64,000 nt of DNA. Source: Terribacillus sp. FSL K6-0262. GTDB lineage: Bacteria > Bacillota > Bacilli > Bacillales > Amphibacillaceae. The stretch covers positions 434,001 to 498,000 of the forward strand of contig NZ_CP150277.1 in the NCBI RefSeq assembly GCF_037977385.1. Direction: 5' to 3'. Each line of letters starts with the position of its first letter. Within the stretch, counting starts at the first letter, position 1. The notes under the pieces were generated by a model that ran no database searches, had not been told where the DNA came from, and saw only the letters and a list, made by a program, of their open reading frames with translations. Of this stretch, positions 1 to 8,387 are shown in pieces. The position numbers and the translations under genes were made by a program.

Positions 1-739
1 CAAGCTCGACTGGAGATCCGTCGGCTTTGGCCCTGGCAACGAGATAGTCGACGATGACGCCATATCGTTTCTCACCGGAAGCAACCGATTTCAACACATC
101 CCCATTCCCTTTTACAACTGCTGTTCCTTGTTCCTTCAATTGCTCGTAGAATCCCCAGCCGAAGTCATCCTGTCTTGTCAAAACACCCAGATTGTAAGCC
201 GCAGCACCGGAATAAAGCGGACTGGGCATGACGATTTCCCCTTTTGCATCAGCTTCTGTCAACGCACCCCAGCCAGTGGGGACATCACCGGACTCTGTAT
301 TGGCGACAATACCCGTCGCCATGATTTTCGTACCTGTATAATAGTGATCTTTATCCTCGAATTCATCCGGTACTCCAGCCAATTCCCCCGACTCATATGC
401 CTGCAGCATATCTTGCTCCTTCAAATCTTCAAAGGTCACACTATCTGCCACGAGCAGGACATCCGCCTGTACATCCCCTGCCATCTTCTCGGCATTCAGC
501 TTGGAAATCACTTCTTCCGTACCGGAACGATACGTTTCCACTTCCACTTCCGGATAGCGTTTTTCAAAGCCCTCCACCAATTTCTGTGCATCCGCATCAG
601 GCTGGGATGTGTAGAAACTGAGTGTGCCGGCGATTTCTCCATCCGAAGCCCCTGCAGAGCTTCCAGCGTCCTCTTGGCCGCATGCTGTCAGTGCAAGCAA
701 TACAGTTCCCATAAAACCAGCCATCCATTTTCTTTTCAT
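1..739 (-). CDS. ABC transporter solute-binding lipoprotein (Fe3+/phosphonate-type fold), C-terminus outside window
   Basis: About 246 codons are visible; the gene continues beyond base 1. It begins MKRKWMAGFMGTVLLALTAC, a lipoprotein signal peptide with lipobox LTAC, so the mature protein should be anchored outside the membrane by its Cys. The following GTLSFYTSQP and ADVLLVADSV segments are typical of the iron(III)/2-aminoethylphosphonate-like periplasmic binding family, but the ligand cannot be read from sequence. The ATG at 739 follows a good AGGAGA-type ribosome binding site and lies 13 bases after the surE stop, so it is probably cotranscribed with surE. Permease and ATPase genes, if present, lie to the left of the window. 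Confidence 0.8.
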   Translation of the reverse strand, partial: MKRKWMAGFMGTVLLALTACGQEDAGSSAGASDGEIAGTLSFYTSQPDADAQKLVEGFEKRYPEVEVETYRSGTEEVISKLNAEKMAGDVQADVLLVADSVTFEDLKEQDMLQAYESGELAGVPDEFEDKDHYYTGTKIMATGIVANTESGDVPTGWGALTEADAKGEIVMPSPLYSGAAAYNLGVLTRQDDFGWGFYEQLKEQGTAVVKGNGDVLKSVASGEKRYGVIVDYLVARAKADGSPVEL

Positions 740-752
740 CCCAATCTCTCCT

Positions 753-1541
753 TTATTCCGATGTATTCGTCTCCATGGACTTGAACCAGCGTTCCACTTG
801 CTCCTGTTTCCGCTTATAATGCGTTCGCAATTCAATCGGTGAAACAGTTATGTATCCTTCTTTCAATAAAAGATAATCGCTTGTCGGATGGAAGGTCGCT
901 AGCTCTTGCAGCTGATCCTTCAGCCAATAATATACTTCCCCATGCGGATCATGCAGACCGACGAAACGATACCTCGAAACACTCATGTCCATCGGAATCA
1001 CTTGAATTCCTTTGAATTGGCGCTTGTCGATATTCGGCAGATTGACATTCAAAAAGCCGACCGATTTCGCCCGATGCTGAAGCATCACCTCAGCAACCTG
1101 ATAAAATAGCGTCTTGACTTTGGAATAGTTCACATGTTTCAAAGAGCCGCTATTGAGGCTGACGGAAGCAGCCGGAATATTATATAGGGATGCTTCCACT
1201 GCAGCAGCCATTGTACCGGAGTGATAAATATCCCGCCCCAGATTCGGACCAGCGTTTATTCCCGAGAAAAGGAAATCCGGTTTCTCCGGCAGCAGCACCT
1301 CCATCCCAAGCTTGACGCAATCAGCCGGGCTCCCATTCAAGCTCCAAGCGCCTGCCACTCCCGGAAAATGGAACATTTCCTTGACTCGGACAGGCTGTCG
1401 GGCCGTGATGCTGTGATTGACTGTACCGAATTCCTGATCCGGGCATACAACATAGACTTCTCCGAAATGCTGCAATGTCTCGATCATTGCCTCGACACCC
1501 GGAGAGAAAATACCATCTTCATTGGTAACCATGATCTTCAT
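753..1541 (-). CDS. surE: 5'/3'-nucleotidase SurE family
   Basis: A 262 aa protein, normal length for the SurE family of metal-dependent phosphatases acting on nucleoside monophosphates. The start MKIMVTNEDGIFSPG aligns with the metal-binding motif normally read as NDDG; here the first Asp is Glu, a conservative but unusual change at a metal ligand. The second hallmark, SGINAGPNLGRDIYHSGT, is intact, as is the Ser/Asn loop region (VNHSITARQP). The ATG overlaps the stop of a 39-codon ORF (ATGA) and the gene is followed by a solute-binding lipoprotein, suggesting a small operon for uptake and dephosphorylation of a phosphorylated compound (inference). Confidence 0.85.
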   Translation of the reverse strand: MKIMVTNEDGIFSPGVEAMIETLQHFGEVYVVCPDQEFGTVNHSITARQPVRVKEMFHFPGVAGAWSLNGSPADCVKLGMEVLLPEKPDFLFSGINAGPNLGRDIYHSGTMAAAVEASLYNIPAASVSLNSGSLKHVNYSKVKTLFYQVAEVMLQHRAKSVGFLNVNLPNIDKRQFKGIQVIPMDMSVSRYRFVGLHDPHGEVYYWLKDQLQELATFHPTSDYLLLKEGYITVSPIELRTHYKRKQEQVERWFKSMETNTSE

Positions 1542-1657
1542 GTGATACCCCCTTTGCTTTGAGCGACAGCAGCTATGCAGTTCCCCACTGCGATATGCAC
1601 TGCCAATTCCTGATGCTCAAACCATGCTGTCATTGACGAAAATTGATGAACCCTCAC
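1538..1657 (-). CDS. 39 aa small ORF translationally coupled to surE
   Basis: GTG start at 1657 with AAGGAG seven to eight bases upstream; the TGA stop overlaps the surE ATG in an ATGA arrangement. The peptide starts MRVHQFSSMTAWFEHQ and has no recognisable domain. A good ribosome binding site and exact stop/start overlap suggest it is translated and may set the rate of surE initiation, either as a leader peptide or as a genuine small protein. No ATG in the same frame competes as a start. Function unknown. Confidence 0.5.
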   Translation of the reverse strand: MRVHQFSSMTAWFEHQELAVHIAVGNCIAAVAQSKGGIT

Positions 1658-2075
1658 AGCATTACTCCTTTCATTTGTTCGTATATTGTTAACTTTACAA
1701 GCTATTTGTGAAGCTGGTGTTTAAAGAAATGTGAAGATATGTTTAATTGTTGTAAAAAGTTAGATTATTACAGAATAAAATGCAATAGCTGCCAGATTCC
1801 TATTCTTTCACAAATTAATAATTCTTTATGTAAATAATTTACAATTTTCATATAATTGTAGAATAGCAAAAAAACATTCCTTCAAATGAAGAAATGTCCA
1901 GGAATGAAGATGACTTTATACCCAATACAACCAATACATCTTTGTTAAAAATGCAGATTATACTAAAATTCCACAAAAACTTAATAGTATATTCGATATA
2001 TTCTGTATACATCCGCCATAACTTATGCGAAAATAGAATCAGAAATACAATTTTAATAGGTCAGGAGTGTGTTCG
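1658..2075. other. AT-rich intergenic region
   Basis: About 420 bases between two divergent transcription units. It is markedly AT-rich and presumably carries the promoters of the surE unit (leftward) and the small protein at 2076 (rightward). I see no structured RNA, repeat or convincing gene in it. Confidence 0.5.
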
Positions 2076-2264
2076 ATGCTCTATAAAATTGTCCGAGAAG
2101 CAAACGGAACCAAAACCTACCTAAAACATTCCAATTCTACTTCAGATATGCTGTTCCGCAACGAAAAGGAAGCGACATATCTGATGAAGAAGCTTAATGC
2201 ACAGACGAAAAGTGAAATCCGATGGTCAGTCCAAGCTTGTATAGATCAGAAGCCATATCCTTGA
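2076..2264 (+). CDS. small hypothetical protein, 62 aa
   Basis: ATG at 2076 follows AGGAG with suitable spacing, which is preferred over an upstream alternative start at 2067. The protein begins MLYKIVREANGTKTYLKHS and is basic, with no membrane segment or signal peptide. Its coding character (regular codon use, strong ribosome binding site, own terminator directly after the stop) makes it a credible small Bacillaceae protein. I do not recognise a family. Confidence 0.6.
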   Translation: MLYKIVREANGTKTYLKHSNSTSDMLFRNEKEATYLMKKLNAQTKSEIRWSVQACIDQKPYP

Positions 2265-2281
2265 TGGATATGGCTTCTTTT
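2250..2281. terminator. Rho-independent terminator
   Basis: Eleven-base perfect stem (AAGCCATATCC / GGATATGGCTT) with five-base loop followed by CTTTT. It overlaps the stop codon of the 62 aa gene and ends at the 3' end of the convergent nucleotidyltransferase gene. Confidence 0.8.
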
Positions 2282-3053
2282 ACGTGTTAAGTCCCTCTGT
2301 CAGCAGCTTTTGAAACAGCCTGTAAATCATCTCCCTCTCTTTTCCCTTTACATGCTCCTCCAAGAAATAACGTTCTCTTTCAAGCAGCAGGAGGATAGCT
2401 GCTGCTGCCTTGGAATGATCTGCTGGCGTCATATTTTCCAAAATGTCGGAAAACACGCGAAATACCAGTGGCGGCAGAAGTTGTTCCGCCCTCTTCAATC
2501 CAAGCTGTGCTCGATCCGGGTAATGATGATGCAGCAGCATTCTTGCCAGCGGTTCCGTTACCTGATGCAGCATTGCAGCTGCCCATACACCATTGCCGCG
2601 AAGCGCCGCCTTGCGATACTGGAATAAAAACCATGTCAGGTCTATTACTTGATCGCCGTATTCCCGATCTGTCATGGTAAGTTTTTGTTCTGGTCTGTAA
2701 GGTTCCAGCAAGCTATCCGGATCGTAAAGAACCCGAAAATAATCGCTTTGCTTAAACGATTCTTCGGTGACCGTGAACAGGTCCACATGCAGCAGGTTAT
2801 CGTACACGATGATCAGCTGCGGCGCGATGATGAATAACTCCTCGCTATACAGAACCTCCTTATACTGTGACAGCAGATGCAATCTCTTCGGGAGAAATCG
2901 ATGTACATCCTTTTCGTCCACCAGACAATATAAATCGATATCTGAGTACGGGTCCTCTTCGCCCCGCCCGAATGATCCTTTCACAAATACAGCTTTCACC
3001 TCTTCCACATTTGCAAGGATACGTGTCAGCCCTTTCAATGCCGCTTGCTGCAT
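2280..3053 (-). CDS. nucleotidyltransferase-domain protein (MNT/kanamycin nucleotidyltransferase-like)
   Basis: A 257 aa protein when started at the ATG at 3053, which has a GGGGGTTCC-type ribosome binding site; an upstream ATG would add an unlikely N-terminal stretch. The segment VKGSFGRGEEDPYSDIDLYC carries the GSxGRG...DxD signature of the polymerase-beta-like nucleotidyltransferase fold. The C-terminal two thirds are helical, as in aminoglycoside nucleotidyltransferases and minimal nucleotidyltransferases. The substrate is unknown; such proteins can modify small molecules or act in toxin-antitoxin pairs, but no HEPN partner is adjacent. The gene is flanked by terminators on both sides and appears monocistronic. 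Confidence 0.7.
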   Translation of the reverse strand: MQQAALKGLTRILANVEEVKAVFVKGSFGRGEEDPYSDIDLYCLVDEKDVHRFLPKRLHLLSQYKEVLYSEELFIIAPQLIIVYDNLLHVDLFTVTEESFKQSDYFRVLYDPDSLLEPYRPEQKLTMTDREYGDQVIDLTWFLFQYRKAALRGNGVWAAAMLHQVTEPLARMLLHHHYPDRAQLGLKRAEQLLPPLVFRVFSDILENMTPADHSKAAAAILLLLERERYFLEEHVKGKEREMIYRLFQKLLTEGLNT

Positions 3054-3108
3054 CGAGGAACCCCCTTTTCCATATATTCCTATAACTTTACACCACTTAA
3101 CAAAAAAA

Positions 3109-3132
3109 TCCAACACCCTCGGGGTGTTGGAT
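3109..3132. terminator. bidirectional terminator hairpin
   Basis: Perfect inverted repeat TCCAACACCC / GGGTGTTGGA with a tight loop, preceded by an A-run (poly-U on the minus transcript). It lies just after the stop of the M23 peptidase gene on the minus strand. Confidence 0.75.
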
Positions 3133-3144
3133 TTCTCGCTGCTT

Positions 3145-4608
3145 TTAATTCAAATATGGAATTGGATTCACTGCGTTCGATTTGCTTCCATTCCAAGGAC
3201 CAGTATGCAATTCAAAATGAAGATGCTGTCCCTGAGACATACCTGTGTTACCCATCGTTCCGATCTGCTGACCTTGGGATACACGCTGACCCGAACTTAC
3301 ATGCATAGCTGTCAAATGCGCATATACGGTTGTATATGTTTTTCCGTCAATGGAATGTGTTACAAAGATTACATTACCATAACTGGAAGAATAATAGGCC
3401 CGTGACACCGTTCCGGAAGCTGCAGCCCAAATCGGCACATTGGATCCTCGTTTCGCAATATCGATTCCATAATGGAATGTACCCCATCTCGGACCAAAAC
3501 CAGACGTGATGCTGCCCGGCGCCGGGGTGATGAAAGTACCATTGCCCGCAGGAGCCTGAGATGGCTGCTTCTCCTGCTGTGGAGTGACATCCGCCTGCGA
3601 TTCCGCCGGAGCCGAAGCTGGCTTGGACACTTGCTGCGTGTCAGCTGCCTGCTTCTCGGCGGTTTCCTGCTTCGGCTCTTCTTTCGCTGCCTCTTCACTG
3701 GCAGAAGCTGCTGCTTTTTCCTGTGCGGCTTTCGCTGCTTCCTCCTCCGCCGCCATCCTGGCAGCTTCTTCCTGCTTCGCTTGCTCGGCACGCTGGCGTT
3801 CAGCTTCCCGGCGCGCTTCTTCCTCCGCCTTTTGTTTGTCGCGATAAGCAGCTTCAGCAGCGATTGCTTCTTCCTGGGCTGCAAGCAAGTCAGCCTCCTC
3901 GCTCAGACTGAGAAGCTCCTCGGAAGTCACATCATATTCCTTCATGACATCCGCAATAAGCTTGTCCTTCTCTTTCTGTTGGGCCGTCAAGGACTGCTTG
4001 GTCTCCTCCAGAATAACTGCCTGCTCCTCCACTCGTTCAAGCTTCGATTGGCGTTCTGATTTCTTGGATTCTATATCGTTCAAATCCTTCTGCTGCGCCT
4101 CCATCAATTCCTGGTCCGCTCCCATGATGGTACTGACAGCATCTACTCTATTCAGGAAATCCGAAAAACTCTTGGATTCCATGATGACATCCAAATAACT
4201 GATTTGGCCGCCGTTTTTCTGCAAGGAATGCATCCGCTCCTTCAGCAAAGCATGCCGTTCTTCGATACGGACCTCCAAGTCGGCAATCTCCGTTTTCAGC
4301 GTTTCGATATCCTTCTCCAATCCGGATATCTCTGATTCCGTATCGGCCAATTTCGTGTTCGTTTCACTGATTTCCCCATCGATTTTCTCCAGATCGGACC
4401 GAAGCTTTTCTGCAGCCGCCTGTAAATCATCCTGCTGCTCTGCTTTTTTAGATCGTTCCTTTTCGTTCTCCGATTTTTTCCGTTCGACTTCATCTCGCTG
4501 TTCATCCAAATCCTCATAGGCATATGCAACATTTCCTGATACCGGCAAGGCTAGTGCAGCAGATCCGATCACTGCAGCCAAACCGATATGCAGCCATTTT
4601 TTTCTCAC
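3145..4608 (-). CDS. coiled-coil peptidoglycan hydrolase with M23 peptidase domain
   Basis: 487 aa from the GTG at 4608, chosen because GGGGGAACAGAA precedes it and the product then begins with a signal peptide (MRKKWLHIGLAAVIGSAALA...AYA). Residues about 30-260 form a long heptad-rich coiled coil of the PcsB/CwlO type; a low-complexity Ala/Glu/Lys/Gln linker follows. The C-terminal M23 (LytM) domain shows the zinc motif HYGID and the HLHFELH motif. Such proteins are exported cell-wall endopeptidases, typically activated by FtsEX-like partners through the coiled coil. The M23 domain makes it an EnvC/YibP-like architecture rather than an NlpC/P60 PcsB. It is monocistronic, with a terminator after it. 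Confidence 0.85.
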   Translation of the reverse strand: MRKKWLHIGLAAVIGSAALALPVSGNVAYAYEDLDEQRDEVERKKSENEKERSKKAEQQDDLQAAAEKLRSDLEKIDGEISETNTKLADTESEISGLEKDIETLKTEIADLEVRIEERHALLKERMHSLQKNGGQISYLDVIMESKSFSDFLNRVDAVSTIMGADQELMEAQQKDLNDIESKKSERQSKLERVEEQAVILEETKQSLTAQQKEKDKLIADVMKEYDVTSEELLSLSEEADLLAAQEEAIAAEAAYRDKQKAEEEARREAERQRAEQAKQEEAARMAAEEEAAKAAQEKAAASASEEAAKEEPKQETAEKQAADTQQVSKPASAPAESQADVTPQQEKQPSQAPAGNGTFITPAPGSITSGFGPRWGTFHYGIDIAKRGSNVPIWAAASGTVSRAYYSSSYGNVIFVTHSIDGKTYTTVYAHLTAMHVSSGQRVSQGQQIGTMGNTGMSQGQHLHFELHTGPWNGSKSNAVNPIPYLN

Positions 4609-4794
4609 TTCTGTTCCCCCTGTGAATCCATTATGATTGTTTATCCATAGCCCTGGTATGATTAATCTGTAATGAAATAGAAAATAAAGTAATCTCCGGA
4701 AACAGTATACTATACGAAAGTGTGACAAAACATTACAAAAATATTTCAATTAAGGTATCTATATCAAAAAATAGTACGCTTTTCTGTAGAAAAA

Positions 4795-4825
4795 CAAAAA
4801 AGCATGCACAATTTTGTGCATGCTT
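4795..4825 (-). terminator. Rho-independent terminator
   Basis: Eleven-base stem AAGCATGCACA / TGTGCATGCTT with a short loop; the A-run on the plus strand becomes the U-tract for the minus-strand small membrane gene that ends at 4827. Confidence 0.8.
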
Positions 4826-4826
4826 T

Positions 4827-4997
4827 TCATAAAATAAATAATACGACGAATGACACGATATAAATGAATGCCAAAAGTATTGCCAAGATGGTGAAAGGCA
4901 CTCGCATCTGCTTACTCTTTACAGCCCCAAAGATCAAGAGCCCGACAGTAAGCAAGGCAACCGCCATGATCAGAATCAAACGCACGCCTGCTGGCAT
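4827..4997 (-). CDS. small membrane protein, 56 aa, two transmembrane helices
   Basis: ATG at 4997 preceded by AAGGAGATG. The product begins MPAGVRLILIMAVALLTVG and has two hydrophobic helices (about residues 5-25 and 36-56) separated by a short basic loop (KSKQMR). It is followed directly by a strong terminator. No family is recognised; the topology suggests a hairpin membrane protein with both ends on one side. Confidence 0.65.
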   Translation of the reverse strand: MPAGVRLILIMAVALLTVGLLIFGAVKSKQMRVPFTILAILLAFIYIVSFVVLFIL

Positions 4998-5211
4998 GAT
5001 ACAGCATCTCCTTACAAATAATCTATTCCTTCATCATAAAACGTTATATTTCTTTATTATAACATGTCAAATCAGCAGCCCGCCTTGATTTATGTCCATT
5101 CTTTAACAAAACGGCTGCATATATACATTCTGCTATGTGATTTCTTCTGCATATCCAAAGATGACTGCTTTCACTGCCCAGCTTTCTCATCAGTACCTAC
5201 TAGGGATCCTA

Positions 5212-6330
5212 TCAGAACCTATCCAGGCGGAAAGGCTCCATATCCACTGTCAGCTCTTTCTCCATTGCCATCTCACTCAGTGCTTCGCCTGCGGCACTCG
5301 CGAACTTGAATCCATGACCTGAAAAACCGAGGGCGAACATGACTTCTTGATGTTCCGGATGATGATCGATGATGAAATCTTCATCAGGTGTCATGCTGTA
5401 CATGCATGTTTTCCCTTCTCGCAGACGGAATGTGCCCCTGGCCATGAAACGGGATAGGAAGGCTAGCAGCTCTTCTGTATCTGCATCTTGGAAAGGTGAT
5501 CCCTTTTTATCCGGGTGTATCGGCATGCCGGTATCATGCCGGCCGATTTTGAGTCCAGTTCCATCGATATCCGGAAATCCGTAATACGTCCCCATTTCTG
5601 TATCGAAGCTGAAACAAGGAAACTTGCTTTCCTGGAAAATAGCATCTGCATGCAGCCAAGCAAACGTTTTTCGGATGACTGTAATCGGCAGCTGCAGTCC
5701 AAGCTGCGATAGCACTTCTCCTCCCCACGCTCCTGCGGTCACGATCAGCTTCTTTGCCTTGTATGTAGTATCAGCCGTTGTCAGTGCGACAGTGCCTTTA
5801 TTGATTTTTACTTCCCGTACTCGCTGCCCGCCCGCTAATACTGCCCCGTAAGATACAGCAAGCTCAGCATAGCCATTCAGGATCGTATCGGTCCGCAGAT
5901 AACCTCCATCCTTCTCATAGGCTCCTATGTAATCATTTGGGATGGTCAATCCCGGCCAGCGCTTTTGCAGCTGTGCAGAAGTATGCTTTTCCACTTGCAA
6001 GGCATACTTATCTCCGCTCTTCAGGACATTTTGGATGAAAGGGCTCGACTCAGGCCCGCAGTTCAGTACTCCTGTCTCCACCAGGATTGTTCGCCCAATT
6101 TTCCCCTCCAAATCCTTCCACAATTCTTTGGAACGGAGCGCAAATGGTACATATGCTTCCCCTTCTCCATATGCATAACGAATGATCCTGGTTTCGCCAT
6201 GGTGGCTGCCGTGGACATGGGGGGGATGATAGCTATCCACCATCAGCACCTTCTGTCCTTTTTTGGCCAGCTGATAACCTGCACTCAGCCCCATGGTTCC
6301 TGCACCCAGAATGATGACATCATATAACAT
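5212..6330 (-). CDS. solA: FAD-dependent amine oxidase, sarcosine oxidase / N-methyltryptophan oxidase type
   Basis: 372 aa from the ATG at 6330 (AGGTGATCGG upstream). The N-terminus has the dinucleotide-binding GAGTMGLSAGYQLAKKG motif and the family signature HVHGSHHGETRIIRYAYGEG of monomeric sarcosine oxidase and N-methyl-L-tryptophan oxidase. The C-terminal CMYSMTPDEDFIIDHHPEH contains the Cys that in this family covalently binds FAD. It oxidises N-methylated amino acids to the demethylated amine, formaldehyde and H2O2; the exact substrate is not determinable. It stands alone. Confidence 0.8.
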   Translation of the reverse strand: MLYDVIILGAGTMGLSAGYQLAKKGQKVLMVDSYHPPHVHGSHHGETRIIRYAYGEGEAYVPFALRSKELWKDLEGKIGRTILVETGVLNCGPESSPFIQNVLKSGDKYALQVEKHTSAQLQKRWPGLTIPNDYIGAYEKDGGYLRTDTILNGYAELAVSYGAVLAGGQRVREVKINKGTVALTTADTTYKAKKLIVTAGAWGGEVLSQLGLQLPITVIRKTFAWLHADAIFQESKFPCFSFDTEMGTYYGFPDIDGTGLKIGRHDTGMPIHPDKKGSPFQDADTEELLAFLSRFMARGTFRLREGKTCMYSMTPDEDFIIDHHPEHQEVMFALGFSGHGFKFASAAGEALSEMAMEKELTVDMEPFRLDRF

Positions 6331-6524
6331 CCGATCACCTCCATGATTCTGATAAACCAAGCATAAACAAAGAGGAGTTCGCGGACAAGCCATAGAAACA
6401 TAATATTCCCGGTAAACAAGCTGCATTTTACCTAGTATAAAGGATGCAATTATGCGCCATCATACTGGAAGTGGTCACAAACCCGAGTAGTAGAGAAATC
6501 CTACAGGAGAGGAGGGCGGATAAA

Positions 6525-6665
6525 ATGGATCACCAATTGGACAATGCAATCAAATATATTGATAAAACCCTGGCGGAAGGGCAGTTTGATCCTCTGATGC
6601 GCCTGGAAATGCTGGAAATGAAGCAGATGCTCGAACGAGCGGCAAATCAGGATAAAAGTCCCTAA
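6525..6665 (+). CDS. small hypothetical protein, 46 aa
   Basis: ATG at 6525 with GGAGGGCGG upstream. The product MDHQLDNAIKYIDKTLAEGQ... is predicted to be helical and charged, ending in DKSP. It has a strong ribosome binding site and lies upstream of another small gene, but no family is recognised. Confidence 0.55.
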   Translation: MDHQLDNAIKYIDKTLAEGQFDPLMRLEMLEMKQMLERAANQDKSP

Positions 6666-6774
6666 AACGGCTCTATATCAATGTTTTATGCGTTCCTGAC
6701 ACTGGTTGAATTAACAGAAACTATCCATTATAGTTATTTCTGTCATTATTTTTCTAAGTCAGGAGCGATTATAC

Positions 6775-7056
6775 ATGGAACCTCAGCAAAGAGAAAATCA
6801 AACCAACAGCCAAATGAGAATCATGCAATGGGTATGGACATTGGTACTGACAGGGATTCCGATTGTCAATATCATCATGCTGATCATTTGGGCAGTTGAC
6901 CGGACAAATCCGAGGAGAAATTATGCCATTGCCACATTCATTGTCATGGCCGCAATCATCGTCCTTTATTTCATCATCTTCATGATTGCCATGATCATCG
7001 GTGTCGCCTTGATTCCGGATACAGATCCAACCTATTCGGACACATACTATTATTGA
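6775..7056 (+). CDS. membrane protein, 93 aa, two transmembrane helices
   Basis: ATG at 6775 after AGGAGCGATTATAC. The N-terminus is polar and Gln/Asn-rich; helices span roughly residues 15-38 and 50-80, separated by the basic loop DRTNPRRNY. The tail TDPTYSDTYYY is Tyr/Asp/Thr-rich. The architecture resembles small DUF4870-like or phage-shock-like membrane proteins common in Bacillaceae, but no specific family can be assigned. Confidence 0.6.
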   Translation: MEPQQRENQTNSQMRIMQWVWTLVLTGIPIVNIIMLIIWAVDRTNPRRNYAIATFIVMAAIIVLYFIIFMIAMIIGVALIPDTDPTYSDTYYY

Positions 7057-7156
7057 TGACTTGTCAGAAAGTTAGCAATTCTAACGCTAGCCTTCTAAAA
7101 TCTCCGAAAATATCATATGATAGAGGTTGCAGACAATAATAGAGGAGTTTTTAGTC

Positions 7157-7543
7157 GTGACAGAACTTACGAAAACCGAAAGTCTGGATAAAATTCTTGC
7201 TGAGATGAATATGCGTTCCAAGAAGAAACGTGCACGCAAGAAATTCATCAAGCAGGCAATGCAGCAGCTGGCAACTGAAAATCAAACAGTAGCAGCTGAT
7301 AAGCCAGCCGAAACTAAAGCAGCATATGCTTATGATAAGCTCCCTGTCGGATTCATGATCAAGACCGGTAAACAGCATTTCCCTGAGGAAGCTGTCTTCC
7401 GTTTCTACTACAATCAGAACCATCCGCAGGAGTATAAAAACAAAGAATTGCTGACAGAACGTTTCCAGACACTAGTGGAAGCAGCAACTGGTACAACCAA
7501 GACCAGTTTGATTGAAGCTATCAATCAACAGACTTCCAAATGA
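7157..7543 (+). CDS. hypothetical cytosolic protein, 128 aa
   Basis: GTG start at 7157 with AGAGGAG upstream, preferred to the ATG-like codon 30 bases earlier that lacks a ribosome binding site. The N-terminus is Lys/Arg-rich (MRSKKKRARKKFIKQAMQQL), followed by a Thr/Ala linker and a C-terminal domain starting YDKLPVGFMIKTGKQHFPEE. No recognised family. It is followed by a strong terminator. Confidence 0.55.
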   Translation: MTELTKTESLDKILAEMNMRSKKKRARKKFIKQAMQQLATENQTVAADKPAETKAAYAYDKLPVGFMIKTGKQHFPEEAVFRFYYNQNHPQEYKNKELLTERFQTLVEAATGTTKTSLIEAINQQTSK

Positions 7544-7583
7544 AAATGACCGCCCCGGCCTTTGCCTTGGGCGGTCATTTTTG
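7544..7583. terminator. bidirectional Rho-independent terminator
   Basis: Twelve-base stem AAATGACCGCCC / GGGCGGTCATTT with T-run on one side and A-run on the other, between the converging 128 aa gene and the RNase H-like gene. Confidence 0.85.
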
Positions 7584-8228
7584 TTTAGTGCTGTCGATTT
7601 CAATATCCTGCAAAGCCTGGCTTGCGAGCTGATCGGCTTCTTTGTTTTTCTTTCTGTCTACATGGACATATCGCACAGCATTCCCGAAATCTTTCACGAT
7701 ATCATCTATCTTATCCGCCCAATATTTCAAATCTTTTTCATAAATGGGCCACTCCCCGGCCATCTGATTGACGACAGTGAGGGAATCCATATATACCTCG
7801 ATTTCCTGATTTTCCACTCCCATTTCATCCAATATACGCATGGCAAAATGCAATGCTGCATATTCTGCTTCATTGTTGGAATTCAGCTGCTCCATCACTT
7901 GATTGCGGCGGATCCGGAATTCATCCTGATTTTGTTCGTAGTTGATAACACACCCCAGCCCTGCTCTGCCAGTTCCTTTATCAAATCCTCCATCTGCATG
8001 AATCCGGACATGATGCGGCTCTGTCTCTAATTCCTTCATGTACTTCCTCAATTCTTTCATTGTCCATTCTGTCTCATATTGATCCATTACTTCCATTTCA
8101 GGTATCCTGCCGTTTTGCTGCATATCTTCCATAAGCAAGAGCACGATTCCGGGCGGCATATAATCCGATATGAATTCTGCTTCCGCACCCTTTGATGTCC
8201 GATATGTCATTTTCATACGAAGTTTCAA
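7575..8228 (-). CDS. RNase HI-like (reverse-transcriptase-like) protein
   Basis: 217 aa. Residues 1-70 form an N-terminal domain of unknown role, then the RNase H fold begins at VRIHADGGFDKGTGRAGLG, carrying the first catalytic Asp; NNEAEYAAL supplies the Glu, MDSLTVVNQM the second Asp, and HVDRKKNKEADQLA the His and final Asp. All four acidic catalytic positions appear present. It resembles the Bacillus YpeP type rather than classical RnhA. Likely cleaves RNA in RNA:DNA hybrids or acts on structured RNA; activity is inferred from the motif set. Confidence 0.8.
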   Translation of the reverse strand: MKLRMKMTYRTSKGAEAEFISDYMPPGIVLLLMEDMQQNGRIPEMEVMDQYETEWTMKELRKYMKELETEPHHVRIHADGGFDKGTGRAGLGCVINYEQNQDEFRIRRNQVMEQLNSNNEAEYAALHFAMRILDEMGVENQEIEVYMDSLTVVNQMAGEWPIYEKDLKYWADKIDDIVKDFGNAVRYVHVDRKKNKEADQLASQALQDIEIDSTKQK

Positions 8229-8295
8229 TTTATCGTCACCTCTCCTATTATTCTACCCCATCTGCTTCATTTTTTATTTTTTTGGTTAAAAACCT

Positions 8296-8324
8296 TTGCT
8301 TTGTTTTCAGAATTATTGTATAGT
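8296..8324 (+). promoter_or_regulatory. sigma-A promoter of guaC
   Basis: TTGCTT (8296-8301) and TATAGT (8319-8324) with 17-base spacing, about 64 bases before the guaC ATG. The predicted transcription start lies next to the PurBox-like sites. Confidence 0.6.
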
Positions 8325-8329
8325 ACCAA

Positions 8330-8372
8330 AGGGCGAACGAAATGAAAGATAACATTAAAAATAATTCGTCTT
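8330..8372. promoter_or_regulatory. PurR box-like inverted pair upstream of guaC
   Basis: A CGAAC core at 8334-8338 and an inverted ATTCG core at 8364-8368 are separated by 25 bases, close to the arrangement of paired Bacillus PurR boxes (CCGAACWWT cores, inverted). They lie just downstream of the promoter, where a repressor could block initiation. The second box is a weaker match. Confidence 0.45.
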
Positions 8373-8387
8373 TAGAGGGGTATAATC

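Noticed and set aside
3369..3884. Long open frames antiparallel or shifted to the M23 peptidase gene
   Set aside because: They arise from the repetitive Ala/Glu/Lys linker of the real gene and give Arg- or Ser-rich shadows with no ribosome binding site.
8330..8372. Purine riboswitch upstream of guaC
   Set aside because: The leader is too short and lacks the conserved loop sequences; PurR-type inverted boxes explain the symmetry better.
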